Assembly: GCA_903813345.2 (NCBI GenBank) | Contig: CAIIXF020000004.1 | Location: forward strand, 11,680,196 to 11,744,195 | Length of the DNA: 64,000 nucleotides | Direction: 5' to 3' | Source of the DNA: Owenia fusiformis | Taxonomy: Eukaryota; Annelida; Polychaeta; Sabellida; Oweniidae | Part shown: one piece after another, positions 58,401-63,579 of the stretch | How positions within the stretch are numbered: the stretch's first letter is position 1 | Layout of the letters: every line of letters starts with the position of its first letter | Notes under the pieces: model-generated | The model's database searches: none | The model's input: only the letters and a program-made list of their open reading frames with translations | What the model was told of the DNA's origin: nothing | Translations under genes and position numbers: made by a program

Positions 58401-58665
58401 CTGTCAATTTGAGCTTAATTGTAACTAAATTATGTATTAAATGGAAACCTGTCAAATTATGCTGAATGGGAACCTGTCAGTATGTACTGAGCGTTCATTA
58501 GAAATGTAATTCTAAATTTCTATTCCAGATGTTCCAAGTAAAGTTCTCTCAGACTGCAGCGAGCCTTATAGACAATTAAAACAGCATGTGGACAGAAAGC
58601 TCAGAGAGAGTGCCTACTCCCAAGTCAACCTGAATAAACTGTTTTTTGGACTGGGAGTCGTGTAA
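21361..58665 (+). CDS. POLA1: DNA polymerase alpha catalytic subunit (complete, 29 coding exons)
   Basis: POLA1 is the polymerase of the pol alpha-primase complex; it extends the primase RNA primer with about 20 deoxynucleotides to start leading strands and Okazaki fragments in the nucleus. The joined exons give 1,476 residues (human: about 1,462), with every phase consistent and a TAA at 58663-58665. Order: acidic N-terminal region with a DDWIVDDD block (about 75-100), the [11 protein letters not shown] motif (155-165), exonuclease-fold domain (from about 365), polymerase domain with DFNSLYPS (889-896), KLTANSMYG (972-980), YGDTDS (1022-1027) and KKKKY (1073-1077), then two four-Cys zinc sites (C1304, C1307, C1330, C1335; C1368, C1373, C1391, C1394) in the C-terminal domain that binds POLA2. 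Start chosen by family length and the E2F site just upstream. Introns are GT-AG, 76 bp to 8.6 kb. A polyadenylation signal AATAAA lies at 59300. Confidence 0.96.
22979..23200 (+). mobile_element. Diverged family A-like left end in POLA1 intron 4
   Basis: TATCCCAATGAACGAAGTTC followed by CTGTCTGTCCGGAAGATAAC and a TTTCTTCATATTAGGCG block follows the order of family A (end, microsatellite, first unit), but with many changes. No right end is seen. Confidence 0.5.
26452..26607 (-). mobile_element. Short family B element
   Basis: On the minus strand it starts TATGTCACCACCACAAGTGG, then ATATTGTTATGGTCTC, a GTTGGTGTTTGGCAGTTGG stretch, TGTAACAAATGGCAGGTG and TTTTGCATGTGAATGCCTTG. It is the whole family plan without the tandem units. 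It sits inside the 3.2-kb foldback. Confidence 0.75.
26993..27419. repeat. About 200-bp-arm hairpin nested in the intron 9 foldback
   Basis: Left (26993-27195) and right (27205-27419) are inverted copies with few changes: GTGCATGTTGGGAAATTTTC pairs with GAAAATTTCCCATCATGCAC, and TATGTGCCTAGAAAAGCC with its complement. The loop is only a few bases near AATTTTTCTGATT. It should form a very stable stem in RNA or single-stranded DNA. Confidence 0.88.
27489..27583. repeat. Perfect 22-bp inverted repeat pair
   Basis: TATGACCTGAATCGATTGCA (from about 27489) and its complement (to about 27583), separated by about 50 bases. It lies next to the 200-bp hairpin and may mark a further small foldback. Confidence 0.75.
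29035..31070 (+). CDS. POLA1: POLA1 exons 10-14: exonuclease-fold domain
   Basis: Exons: 29035-29151, 29553-29627, 29886-30182, 30405-30647, 30957-31070; residues 420-701. Landmarks are [43 protein letters not shown]-type [11 protein letters not shown] and [16 protein letters not shown]. As in other pol alphas, this domain keeps the fold of the proofreading exonuclease but lacks its metal-binding acids, so the enzyme has no proofreading. Partial copies of exons 11 and 13 occur just upstream of them (29466-29506, 30286-30362). Confidence 0.93.
29400..29506 (+). pseudogene. Fossil partial copies of the POLA1 exon 11 edge
   Basis: 29466-29506 reads TTGTTTTATTCAGAAAAGCA then CAAGGTAATATGCATTTGAG, matching acceptor plus first 30 bases of exon 11 (29542-29583) but with an in-frame TAA. 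A shorter remnant, CAAATCACTATGCATTTGAG, is at 29400-29420. Confidence 0.7.
30286..30362 (+). pseudogene. Fossil copy of the middle of POLA1 exon 13
   Basis: AACCAGCTCCAAAACTGGCA, then CACAACACTTATCAGTCATG and GACGGAATTTTCCCCTTA, matches exon 13 bases 30446-30523 at roughly three quarters identity, with an in-frame stop (TGATTTAG). It ends 42 bases before the true acceptor. Confidence 0.75.
31501..31580 (+). other. tRNA-like sequence (SINE head or tRNA relic)
   Basis: A-box-like TGGCCTTGTGG (31509-31519) and a perfect B box GGTTCGAATCC (31551-31561) sit at tRNA spacing, followed by a T10 run as a pol III stop (31571-31580). The acceptor strands ATCTCGG and ACTAACT do not pair, so I do not call a working tRNA. 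The loop would show AGC (Ala). Confidence 0.6.
32283..33812 (+). mobile_element. Family B element, long form with about nine tandem units
   Basis: It starts TTATGTCACCACCAAAAGTG; the first 52 bases are present twice in tandem. A GGTTGGCGGTTGGAGGTTGG stretch follows, then about nine units of 130-145 bp (CAAAATCATCTACATGTTCT, CTGACTTTAGATTTGACATT, CCTTCAATGACCTTCTCAAG, CAACTTGCTTCAAATTGAC), and the end AGGTGGTGACATTTTGTCAT then GTTAATGCCTTGTT. ATGTCACCACC and GGTGGTGACAT are subterminal inverted repeats. No protein is encoded. Confidence 0.8.
35120..35838 (+). mobile_element. 3' end of a non-LTR retrotransposon (5'-truncated)
   Basis: One frame runs from about 35129 to a stop at 35759-35761, broken by a single TGA at 35366. 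It encodes the C-terminal region seen after the reverse transcriptase of invertebrate non-LTR elements, including [20 protein letters not shown] and ECKLFEDER, a CxxC...HxxxxC putative zinc-binding module. The copy ends in an A-rich (AATAAAGAATAAAAGAAAAA) tail. ATAAAATACAACAT occurs on both sides (35106-35119 and 35839-35852), a 14-bp target duplication. The clade (CR1/L2 or Jockey-like) is not resolved. It is dead on arrival. Confidence 0.75.
35874..36752 (-). CDS. FkbM-type methyltransferase, type II membrane protein, single exon
   Basis: A 292-residue intact frame lies antisense in POLA1 intron 14. Residues about 10-29 ([18 protein letters not shown]) form one membrane anchor after a short N-terminus, so the enzyme domain probably faces the Golgi or ER lumen or the outside. 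Residues about 95-270 match the FkbM/Methyltransf_21 fold: [19 protein letters not shown] is the SAM-binding motif, followed by [18 protein letters not shown] and [17 protein letters not shown]. FkbM domains transfer methyl groups from SAM to oxygen; in animals a related membrane-anchored group includes Drosophila Star, an EGF-ligand trafficking protein. The substrate cannot be inferred. The absence of introns in an intron-rich genome suggests a retrocopy or an expanded single-exon family. The frame is intact, so it is probably functional, but I see no clear promoter or AATAAA. Confidence 0.88.
   Translation of the reverse strand: MKSYLNVFIMKMIIIAVLCFVVLFGTFKLGTNFPVLISYRNDGFDLNDLRAQMDIEILRKYWLIPPSVNIEPNMNDHDFSQVGQSKVVDKILNGKTNGIYIECGASDGHISNTEYFENYRNWIGLLVEPTPEFEGILKHDRNAWLLNACIGINQQIQQSIIQLGPMNWGWSGLQDAILPRNIKKAKENKTSKIIVQCFPFSTILKALNWTTIDYFSLDVEGAEEAILETIPFDDVHIRVFTIEFSGSGSKQEDAFKLDRMRQFFTQRNYTEWGVLGKDGSFPLGLDVVFHKL
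37133..37199. repeat. Two tandem copies of a CCGATT-type palindrome
   Basis: GCTAAGTCCGATTTAATCGG (from 37134) recurs 36 bp later as GCTAAGTCCGATTAAATCGG. Each holds a near-perfect CCGATT/AATCGG palindrome. Short foldback ends are one explanation; no larger element is visible. Confidence 0.7.
37339..38495 (+). mobile_element. Family A element, full length, plus orientation
   Basis: It starts TTATTATCCCATCGAACGAAG, has a TCCG/TACG microsatellite (37384-37462), then five or so units with GAGCGATTTTGTTCATATTT and CATGGCACAATGTCTAATGA, and ends GTTCGATGGGATTCGCTACG, CCGTTGTTCTGGTTT. It is about 750 bp downstream of the start of the nested FkbM gene, on the other strand. No protein. Confidence 0.82.
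38519..38665. mobile_element. Family G element, short copy
   Basis: It runs from AAAGTTTGAAAGTATG through TTTTTATCATTCATTTATTA to AAACTTATATGGGGCCTTTA, the same order as the long copy at 40250-41098 with the inside deleted. Confidence 0.55.
39019..39272 (-). mobile_element. Family F repeat, copy 3 (inverted)
   Basis: GCATCCTCC (39026-39034) and GGAGGATGC (39257-39265) are inverted ends; TTTTACT flanks both sides (39019-39025, 39266-39272). The inside is the reverse of the copy at 9410-9680, including TGTATACGTCATCGGCGCAT. Confidence 0.75.
39538..39697 (+). repeat. 45-bp direct repeat of the exon 15 acceptor tract around a family A fragment
   Basis: AAAAGGGTAAAAATGAAATA plus TGTGTTTTTTCTGTTACT (39538-39582) is repeated as 39652-39697, directly before exon 15. 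Between them is a family A right end, GTTCGATGGGATTTGCTACG (39610-39656). Confidence 0.8.
39700..45308 (+). CDS. POLA1: POLA1 exons 15-23: palm, fingers and thumb of the polymerase
   Basis: Exons: 39700-39887, 40097-40226, 41801-41914, 42253-42459, 42802-42897, 43110-43234, 43746-43920, 44508-44843, 45177-45308; residues 702-1202. Exon 18 has motif A ([10 protein letters not shown]; Asp889 is the first metal ligand). Exon 20 has motif B ([14 protein letters not shown]), which contacts incoming dNTP and template. Exon 21 has motif C (YGDTDS; Asp1024 and Asp1026). Exon 22 has KKKKY and [12 protein letters not shown], the DNA-backbone-binding thumb region. All catalytic residues are intact, so the gene should be functional. 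The exon 20 donor region is duplicated downstream, as is that of exon 23. Confidence 0.95.
40250..41098. mobile_element. Family G element, long copy in POLA1 intron 16
   Basis: Left CCCCGTCTAAAGTTTGAAA and right TTTAAACTTTATATGGGGCC are approximate inverted repeats. The inside is A/T homopolymer-rich with TTTTTGAAAAAA words and no ORF. Confidence 0.55.
41161..41242 (+). mobile_element. Family B right-end fragment
   Basis: It reads CATCTGTAACAAATGGCAGG, TGGTGACATTTAGCATG, TTGATGCCTTGTTT, matching the right third of family B. Confidence 0.65.
41517..41696. mobile_element. Small MITE with CAGGGGTTT ends
   Basis: It starts CAGGGGTTTACACTAGAATT and ends AATGAAACCCCTG. The inside has AACAGGCGATTTT and its complement as a hairpin. 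An inverted relative lies at 45345-45690 in intron 23. Confidence 0.65.
43185..43425 (+). repeat. 120-bp tandem duplication of the end of POLA1 exon 20 and its donor
   Basis: Unit 1 (43185-43304) holds the last 50 bases of exon 20, its donor and 70 bases of intron; unit 2 (43305-43425) repeats this with few changes. In unit 2 motif B reads NSMFG instead of NSMYG. It keeps a donor, but upstream has only GGTTAAG, without a good acceptor tract. Confidence 0.92.
43991..44119 (+). mobile_element. Short family B element
   Basis: It runs from TTATATCCCCACAAGAAGTG through GTTGGTGTCTGTAATGAATG to ACACTTTGCATGTTAATGCC. It has no tandem units. Confidence 0.65.
44876..45168 (+). mobile_element. Family B/C-like fragment ending at the exon 23 acceptor
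   Basis: It starts in a GTCTGTCCGTGGGTCC microsatellite (44900-44950) and ends CAGGTGATGACATTAAACAT then ATTAATGCCTTGT (45133-45165), the family B terminus, 12 bases before exon 23. Confidence 0.6.
45299..45690. repeat. Duplicated exon 23 donor region fused to a MITE
   Basis: CATATGTGAG, donor, then GTTAAATGAAAATACATGGG and GTCATTAACAGCAGGCAAC occur at 45299-45372 and again at 45464-45536. The second copy has a stronger donor (GTAAGT versus GTAAAT). From about 45345 a relative of the 41517 MITE follows, reversed, ending GTGAACCCCTTGG. Confidence 0.8.
45961..58665 (+). CDS. POLA1: POLA1 exons 24-29: C-terminal zinc-binding domain
   Basis: Exons: 45961-46036, 47127-47401, 47998-48129, 48797-48913, 52482-52569, 58529-58665; residues 1203-1476. 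Exon 25 reads [20 protein letters not shown], the conserved end of the polymerase module, then starts zinc site A (CTAC), completed by CSNKDC in exon 26. Exon 27 holds zinc site B (CEDTAC ... CTSC). Together these bind the B subunit (POLA2) and link to primase. Exons 28 and 29 are less conserved ([35 protein letters not shown]) but align in length and position with the human tail. Exon 29 is isolated by a 5.96-kb intron that holds a large palindrome and a family C element. Confidence 0.93.
46245..47050. repeat. Three tandem units of about 270 bp in POLA1 intron 24
   Basis: Each unit has ATATTGTATTTTGTATTGTA, AATCTGAATCTGGCAGTTGG (or close) and TATCACAGGGTCCCAAAA with CCCCACTAACAGGCAATGAC. The third is the most diverged. 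No coding content. Confidence 0.8.
47563..47866. mobile_element. MITE with GTAGATACACT ends in POLA1 intron 25
   Basis: Left CCGTAGATACACTTAATTTT and right AAATTTAGTGTATCTACAG are inverted. The inside is AT-rich without ORF. Confidence 0.6.
48758..48780 (+). pseudogene. Short fossil copy of exon 27 sequence
   Basis: AAGGTCACCCTGTGTGTACA, 17 bases before exon 27, matches AGAGGTCACCCTGTGTGCAC inside that exon (48862-48885). It is too short to judge alone, but fits the pattern at other exons. Confidence 0.55.
48914..50600. other. POLA1 intron 27, first part: no feature recognised
   Basis: AT-rich intron without clear element ends; TAATCTGAACACCTCTCGAT-like words near 49283 resemble 15150-15180 in the intergenic region, so an old repeat may be present. 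Confidence 0.4.
50601..52090 (+). mobile_element. Family C element, copy 1 (TGTCCCCACCA type)
   Basis: It starts TTATGTCCCCACCACATAGT with a GTGGGG hairpin, then a TCCGTCTG microsatellite (50646-50682), two different leader blocks, about six units of 150 bp (CGTTTTCAGGTGAACCGTTT, TTCAGGGATGATTCTTAGTA, GGCAGCCATTTTGGATTTTC), and ends CACTTGGTGGGGACATTTTG then TACACATTTGTGTTCTTG. TGTCCCCACCA and TGGTGGGGACA are subterminal inverted repeats. No protein. Confidence 0.85.
53640..54745 (-). pseudogene. Pseudogene of a multicopy invertebrate protein family, left arm copy
   Basis: Broken frames on the minus strand give, in order, [49 protein letters not shown] and [20 protein letters not shown]. The HEE(x)DTR motif and Cys-rich end recall a large uncharacterised family found in many copies in cnidarians, molluscs and echinoderms; that link is from memory. 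Stops and shifts make it non-functional. Confidence 0.65.
54785..56270 (+). pseudogene. Pseudogene of the same family, right arm copy
   Basis: It begins with an intact stretch of about 175 codons (54755-55285) with [37 protein letters not shown] and [20 protein letters not shown], then stops. After it come [16 protein letters not shown] (about 55320-55365), the SINE, and a decayed tail ending in Cys-rich [14 protein letters not shown] and CKCHGQCK (56190-56285). Same family as the left arm, opposite direction. Confidence 0.68.
55383..55671 (+). mobile_element. tRNA-derived SINE inserted in the right arm
   Basis: It has a B box, GGGTTCGATTCCCGG (55410-55424), near its start, a body with a GTACCTGTATGTCTGTGTAC tract, and an ATAATAATAATAATTATT tail. 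The matching site in the left arm lacks it. The tRNA 5' part with the A box is missing or decayed. Confidence 0.7.
56737..58266 (+). mobile_element. Family C element, copy 2
   Basis: It has the same start, leader, units and end as copy 1 (50601-52090), with a longer TCCG/TCTG microsatellite (56783-56858). Leader sequences are nearly identical, so one of the two moved recently, or one was copied from the other. The tandem units leave a periodic open frame on the minus strand (57451-57906), which is not a gene. Confidence 0.85.
58346..58412 (+). pseudogene. Collapsed copy of POLA1 exon 29
   Basis: It joins AAGTAAACTTCTTTCAGAAT and GCAGCGAGCCTTA (exon 29 start, 58541-58573) directly to AAATCAGGGACCTGTCAATT (sequence after the stop codon, 58664-58684), lacking about 90 bases between. 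It lies 117 bases before the true exon. Confidence 0.78.
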
Positions 58666-59060
58666 ATCAGGGACCTGTCAATTTGAAATGTTTTGACGCA
58701 TCAATTTGTATAGATGAAGAACTGGTCATCTCGACTGAAAATGGGATCAGTCAATTATTCAAGGATTTGGACACTTGTAGATGATATTAATGAGATCAGA
58801 TGGTGATTGATCAATGGGGATATGTCAATTTATGCTGAATGGGGACCTGTCAATATGTACTAAATTGTAACCTGTCATTATTATGCATTAAGTGGAGACC
58901 TGTCAATCTATGCTGAACAGGGATCTGTCAATATGTACTGAATTGGGACCTGTCAATATGGGCTGGATGTGGACTTCTCAATATTTGCTAAATAGAAACC
59001 TGTAAATTACTAAATGTGTACTGAAATGGGACCTGTCAATATGGTGACCTGTCATCTTGA
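58400..59060 (+). repeat. GGGACCTGTCAATATGTACTG minisatellite around the last POLA1 exon
   Basis: Units of about 26-30 bp, GGACCTGTCAATATG plus TACTGAAT or GCTGAATG, occur at 58398-58495 in the last intron and about ten times in the 3' UTR. They are transcribed with POLA1. Confidence 0.8.
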
Positions 59061-59320
59061 TTTGAACTCAGACCTATCAGTTCCAATACAGACATAGTAT
59101 TGTAAATTGTCGATGAAATTGACACAATTCGTTAAATAAGTATCAATTGATTTGACTAAAATGTGAACCTGTGAATGTCTATAGGGAGAGACCAACCAAG
59201 ACACTTTGCTTGATTGATCAGGGACCAGTTTGTAAGATATTGTAAATATTGTCAAATATATGTAGAATGTATTTGTGATATGTAAATTATATTATTAAAA
59301 ATAAACAACATGTTATTAAA
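58666..59320 (+). other. POLA1 3' UTR with polyadenylation signal
   Basis: AATAAA at 59300-59305 is the first clear signal after the stop codon, at about 640 bases. The cleavage site itself is inferred. Confidence 0.6.
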
Positions 59321-61320
59321 CATAATAACAATTTGTCTGTGAATGTAGAATGAAATACAAAAGTCATACTCAATATTTTTTGTAGTCCTGCTCTTTAGGT
59401 TTTTATGTTAGGTAAATATTGAGATCTGTCCAGTGTCACGTGTTTTAAATGCAAACTTAAACAAGAGAGAACAACAAGTTAAACAAGTTATGTAATCCGA
59501 AAGTATGAACTGCATTGCCGTCTGCTAAGAATGATGCATTATGGGTTATGGGTAACAGATGCTCTGTGATAGATGCCTATCAAATTTTTGTTTGGGGACA
59601 TGAAGTCAAATAATAGTTTAAACCAAGGTAACATACTAATACATAAATGTCATAACTAAATTTCGTTTCTAAAACATGTCTTGTAATCTAAATGCATAAA
59701 AATACCTGACGTTTATATTATGTACTAGATACTGAATGTAGAGTATTGACTACATGCCTGTTCACTTAAATTGCTCTGTTTTCAACTTTATTTTTAAACA
59801 CTATCCCAGTGAATTTTTAATTCTTGTTGAATATGTTATTATAGTCTCCCATCTTGAAGTAGTCATTTTGTAAATAATCAAAGACGCCTAAAGATATTAA
59901 TTCAGTTCATTCAGTTAAATATGATACACTGCCGTCTGCTAAGAATGATGCATTATGGGTAACAGATCCTCCGTATTATATATTAAATCAGTTCATTCAG
60001 TTAAATATGATACACTGTCTGAGATTGTAATGGTATACATATTTACTCACTTTTACCTGATTTTCAATTTGAAATATAAGCGCATAAATAACAAAGTGAA
60101 AAAACCACAGTCTACTTATATTTGTGTTTCATTTTGATAAGTTCTATTATAATTTAAATGGTCAATATTTAATGTTTCAATTTTGACTCATTGACCGAGA
60201 AATTGGATCTTTATTAGATTTGCTATTCTCTTACAAAAATTTTGTAACTGAAAAAATGATATCCAAAGAGTTTGATGTAAAAGATTCAATAATTGGCAGA
60301 CCAAAATGTTTAAAGTGTTTTTGAACAATAATTCAGTTTATTTGTAAATTATTACAAAAATCTGATTTTCATTCTAATTTCAGGAACATTTTTGGTAATC
60401 GCCTATTTCAAATTGTTAAATTAAAGTAACTGTATTGACATTCTGTGTAAAACGGATTTAAATCGAAGTACCCTTCATGCTATCATATTCCGAAAATAAC
60501 TGGATATAAGTGTTTGCCCATCAACCTATTGAAGTTTAAGTATTGACGAAGAAACTCTCGAGTGCACAAAAAACCTGTAGCAGAATATTTCGCCAAAAAC
60601 AGCTCAATGTGACATACTTATCCCATTTACAAAATTATATTTTAAAGTATGTAATGCATTAGCCTTGCCACAAGTCGGTATTTTTTACTTATCTGATCTT
60701 GAATTGGTCATAATAGAAATCAAGATAAGCAAGCGACCGACTTGGGGCCACGCTAGTATAATGAATCTAGCCGTCAATTTGAAATTAAAGATCCAAAACG
60801 TAAATTGTAATCACTAATTGGCGATTCTCTCATCAATCTACCAGGTGCATAACAGGGTACATGGTTCAAAGTGGGTAATTACTAGGGAGGTTGGGCTTCA
60901 CGTTTTAAGAGAATTTGTACGTCCCAAGGATTAGTTCTTCCCTTCGTAATATTAACATGGTAACCACAGCTCTGGAATTTTTAAACATTTACATGAAGAT
61001 TCGACTCTGGTGTTTTAATTCAATTTTTGTGCTCACCCTAGTTTTCTTCCAGGAAACCAATTGGTATTTGATAATTGGAAAAAAACTTGAAGAGATGACA
61101 ACAATCTCCCTGAGCGTATTACACGTTTAAAACGTGTACTTGTGCATGTAGCTAGCCATCTATTATTGAAATAAAAATCGAAAAAAAACACTAAAATAAT
61201 ATGAAACAGGAAGTGACAAGATAAGCTTATCCCATAATTTGTAAACATGAGTAGAATATGATAGCAGTAATATTGAAGATAGATATCGATGTTGTATGCA
61301 TTGAATTCCCTGTCATAAAA
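59321..61320. other. Downstream of POLA1: no gene recognised
   Basis: Contains two GTCTGC...GCATTATGGG motifs (59518-59545, 59933-59960) and a directly repeated TCAGTTCATTCAGTTAAATA (59901 and 59989). Short frames have no recognisable product. Confidence 0.5.
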
Positions 61321-61327
61321 AGTAACT

Positions 61328-61451
61328 TTCTTGTTGACGGTGTTCGGCGGTTGGTGTCCGGAGGTTGGCGTCTGTAACAACTGTCATGTGTAATAAATAG
61401 CGTATGTAACAAATGGCAAGTGGTGACATTTTGCATGTTATTGCCTTGTAT
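61328..61451 (+). mobile_element. Short family B element, right half
   Basis: It reads GACGGTGTTCGGCGGTTGG, GGTTGGCGTCTGTAAC, then CAAGTGGTGACATTTTGCAT and GTTATTGCCTTGTA. Confidence 0.7.
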
Positions 61452-62420
61452 TAAATTCTGTTATAATTAATTATAAATCATTCGACTTTATATGATATCA
61501 TTTAATTACAGAACAGTTATTAACCAATCATAATGTTGGGTTTTAATGAGGAGAATGATAATGTGAAATACTGCACATTTACTTCTGGGAAGTATATTGA
61601 ACTGTTTTTGGCTTATTGTATGAAATATACACTACTGGAAAACAGTGGCGATGTCAACGCTGTTGGCCTGACAGTCGCCACCGGTGTACAGGTGTATCTT
61701 ATCCGTTCAATTTTAAAATGATTTGAAACCAAACCATAGATCTATTTTTAAATGTTAAGGTATAAATTATATTCTATTCAAATTCTATCATCGCTAAATG
61801 GTCTTGTAAGACTTTTGCAGATTATTGACATAGACATTAAGAATTAAGAATTCAACTGATCCAATAACAAAACCCATGTTTTTAAAAGGAAAATAATTAT
61901 TTGTATTTATTTATGAGTATTCGCAATCATTTTTTGCCTACAATCTAGATCTTTGTTCATATACGCAAGGTGGGGCAAAACTACGTTTGGCCCACCCTGT
62001 ATATATACGTTACGTAAATCATTATAATATTCTTAGTGTATTTAAAATATTCAATAGTCTTGTATCAAGATAATTTGGGCCCCGGGGATTAAAATCCCAG
62101 GTCTATGCTGCCATCTATAAGCCTAAGTGGGTCACCATGTAAATGTATTGGAACTCGGACAATAAATACTTGGACAATTAACACTTGGACAATAAACACT
62201 GGTTCACCGCACACTCAAGGAATCTAAATATACATGTGGGGAAAGGTTGTGGGTGGTGATTTAGTGATTTGATGCAAGACCATTTATAAATGACAATATT
62301 CAAGATCTCAATATTCATACTTATCAAATATTGAATAATACATCATCGATCATACACCCTTATACTCACTATTTTACATTTTGAATAAATATACGTGCAC
62401 GAACATTGCACAGCAACAGA
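61452..62420. other. Right flank: no gene recognised
   Basis: A 62-codon frame at 61533-61721 has no recognisable motif. A short inverted pair, GGTGGGGCAAA and TTTGGCCCACC, lies at 61970-61996. GGACAATAAACACTTGG-type words repeat near 62158-62200. Confidence 0.4.
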
Positions 62421-62439
62421 AAAACACGGGAATCAAATA

Positions 62440-62700
62440 TGCCATCAATTGTCAGCTTTTTGTGAGCTCTGTTTTTATGAGCTCTGGGAATCAAATGTGC
62501 TATCAATTGTAAGCGTTTTGTGAGCTCTGGGAATCAAATATGCCATCAATTGTAAGCGTTTTGTGAGCTCTGAAAGTCAAATGTGCTATCAATTATAAAC
62601 GTTTTGTGAGCTCTAGGAATCAAATATGCCATCAATTGTAAGCCTTTTGTGAGCTATGTTTTGCGTGCTCTGTTTATGTGAGCTCTGAGTCTACATCGCT
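62440..62700. repeat. Tandem units ending TTTTGTGAGCTCTG
   Basis: Four to five units of about 60 bp: GGAATCAAATATGCCATCAA, TTGTAAGCGTTTTGTGAGCT. Alternate units read GTGCTATCAATT instead of ATGCCATCAATT, so the array has a two-unit higher-order pattern. Confidence 0.85.
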
Positions 62701-63235
62701 TCTACCATGGGCTTTTCAGATAGGCTTAGAAAGTCCATGCTTTTACTAATAAGTTATAAAAAATCTCACTGAATCATTTATGATGTTTAGCAAGCTGTGT
62801 CTCAAATAAAGTTATCCCTTGCTTAAAATGTCATGCTAGTCATGTAAATTCCACGCAATTTCTCTCCAGTTTCTCAATGCAATACTCAATTTCTACACAA
62901 TTCATCATGTACATTTCCTGCTCGTTTACTAAATTCCTTGTTTATTCCTCCCTTTTCAAGTGAATTTATACTTTAAATCGTGATCATAAAATATAGATTT
63001 TACTCAAAGGTAGATAAGCGCTTATTGGATTCAAAAAGATGGTATCAACATAAATGGATTGAAATATCATTTCCGATACTCAAGATGAAATATTAATACA
63101 CATTTTAAATAAGGCAATGAAATTATAAGACTGTATGATAAATATTTGTTATAAATATATAATTGAGTTTCTATAAACACTACTTGCTAGAAACCCCGAG
63201 ATAGCTGAAACGTTTCAATTTTTATTCCAAACACT

Positions 63236-63571
63236 CACTCTTAAAAATTATTACTTGGATTTCCTTATATTGAGAAATTGTACTATTCATTTTAAGTCAA
63301 AAATTACTTAAATAATCTTGAACTACTGAATAATTTTAAAGTAATTTTTAAGTAATTCATTTATGGTGAATTTACTAATGCAAGGAGAGAAATTGAAATA
63401 CTTACTGTAGTAATTGTAATACTCATTTACATAATTAAGCAATTAAAAACTCAAAATGACAATATAAGTTAAACCTAAGTAAAATGAAGTAAAACTAAGT
63501 GTTTAACTTTAAGTAATTTTTATACTGGGAAATACTTGGGAAATACTCAAGTAATTCATTTTTAAGAGTGC
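63236..63571. mobile_element. AT-rich MITE with CACTCTTAAAAAT ends
   Basis: Left CACTCTTAAAAATTATTACT and right AGTAATTCATTTTTAAGAGTG are inverted repeats about 340 bp apart. TTAAGTAATTTTT words repeat inside. Confidence 0.65.
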
Positions 63572-63579
63572 TTTTAAGA

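Noticed and set aside
60915-61130. 71-codon hydrophobic frame as a membrane protein
   Set aside because: Isolated, without neighbours or motif, and AT-rich DNA often gives such frames.
61533-61721. 62-codon frame downstream of POLA1 as an exon of a next gene
   Set aside because: No recognisable similarity, and no convincing acceptor and donor pair with continuing exons before the window ends.
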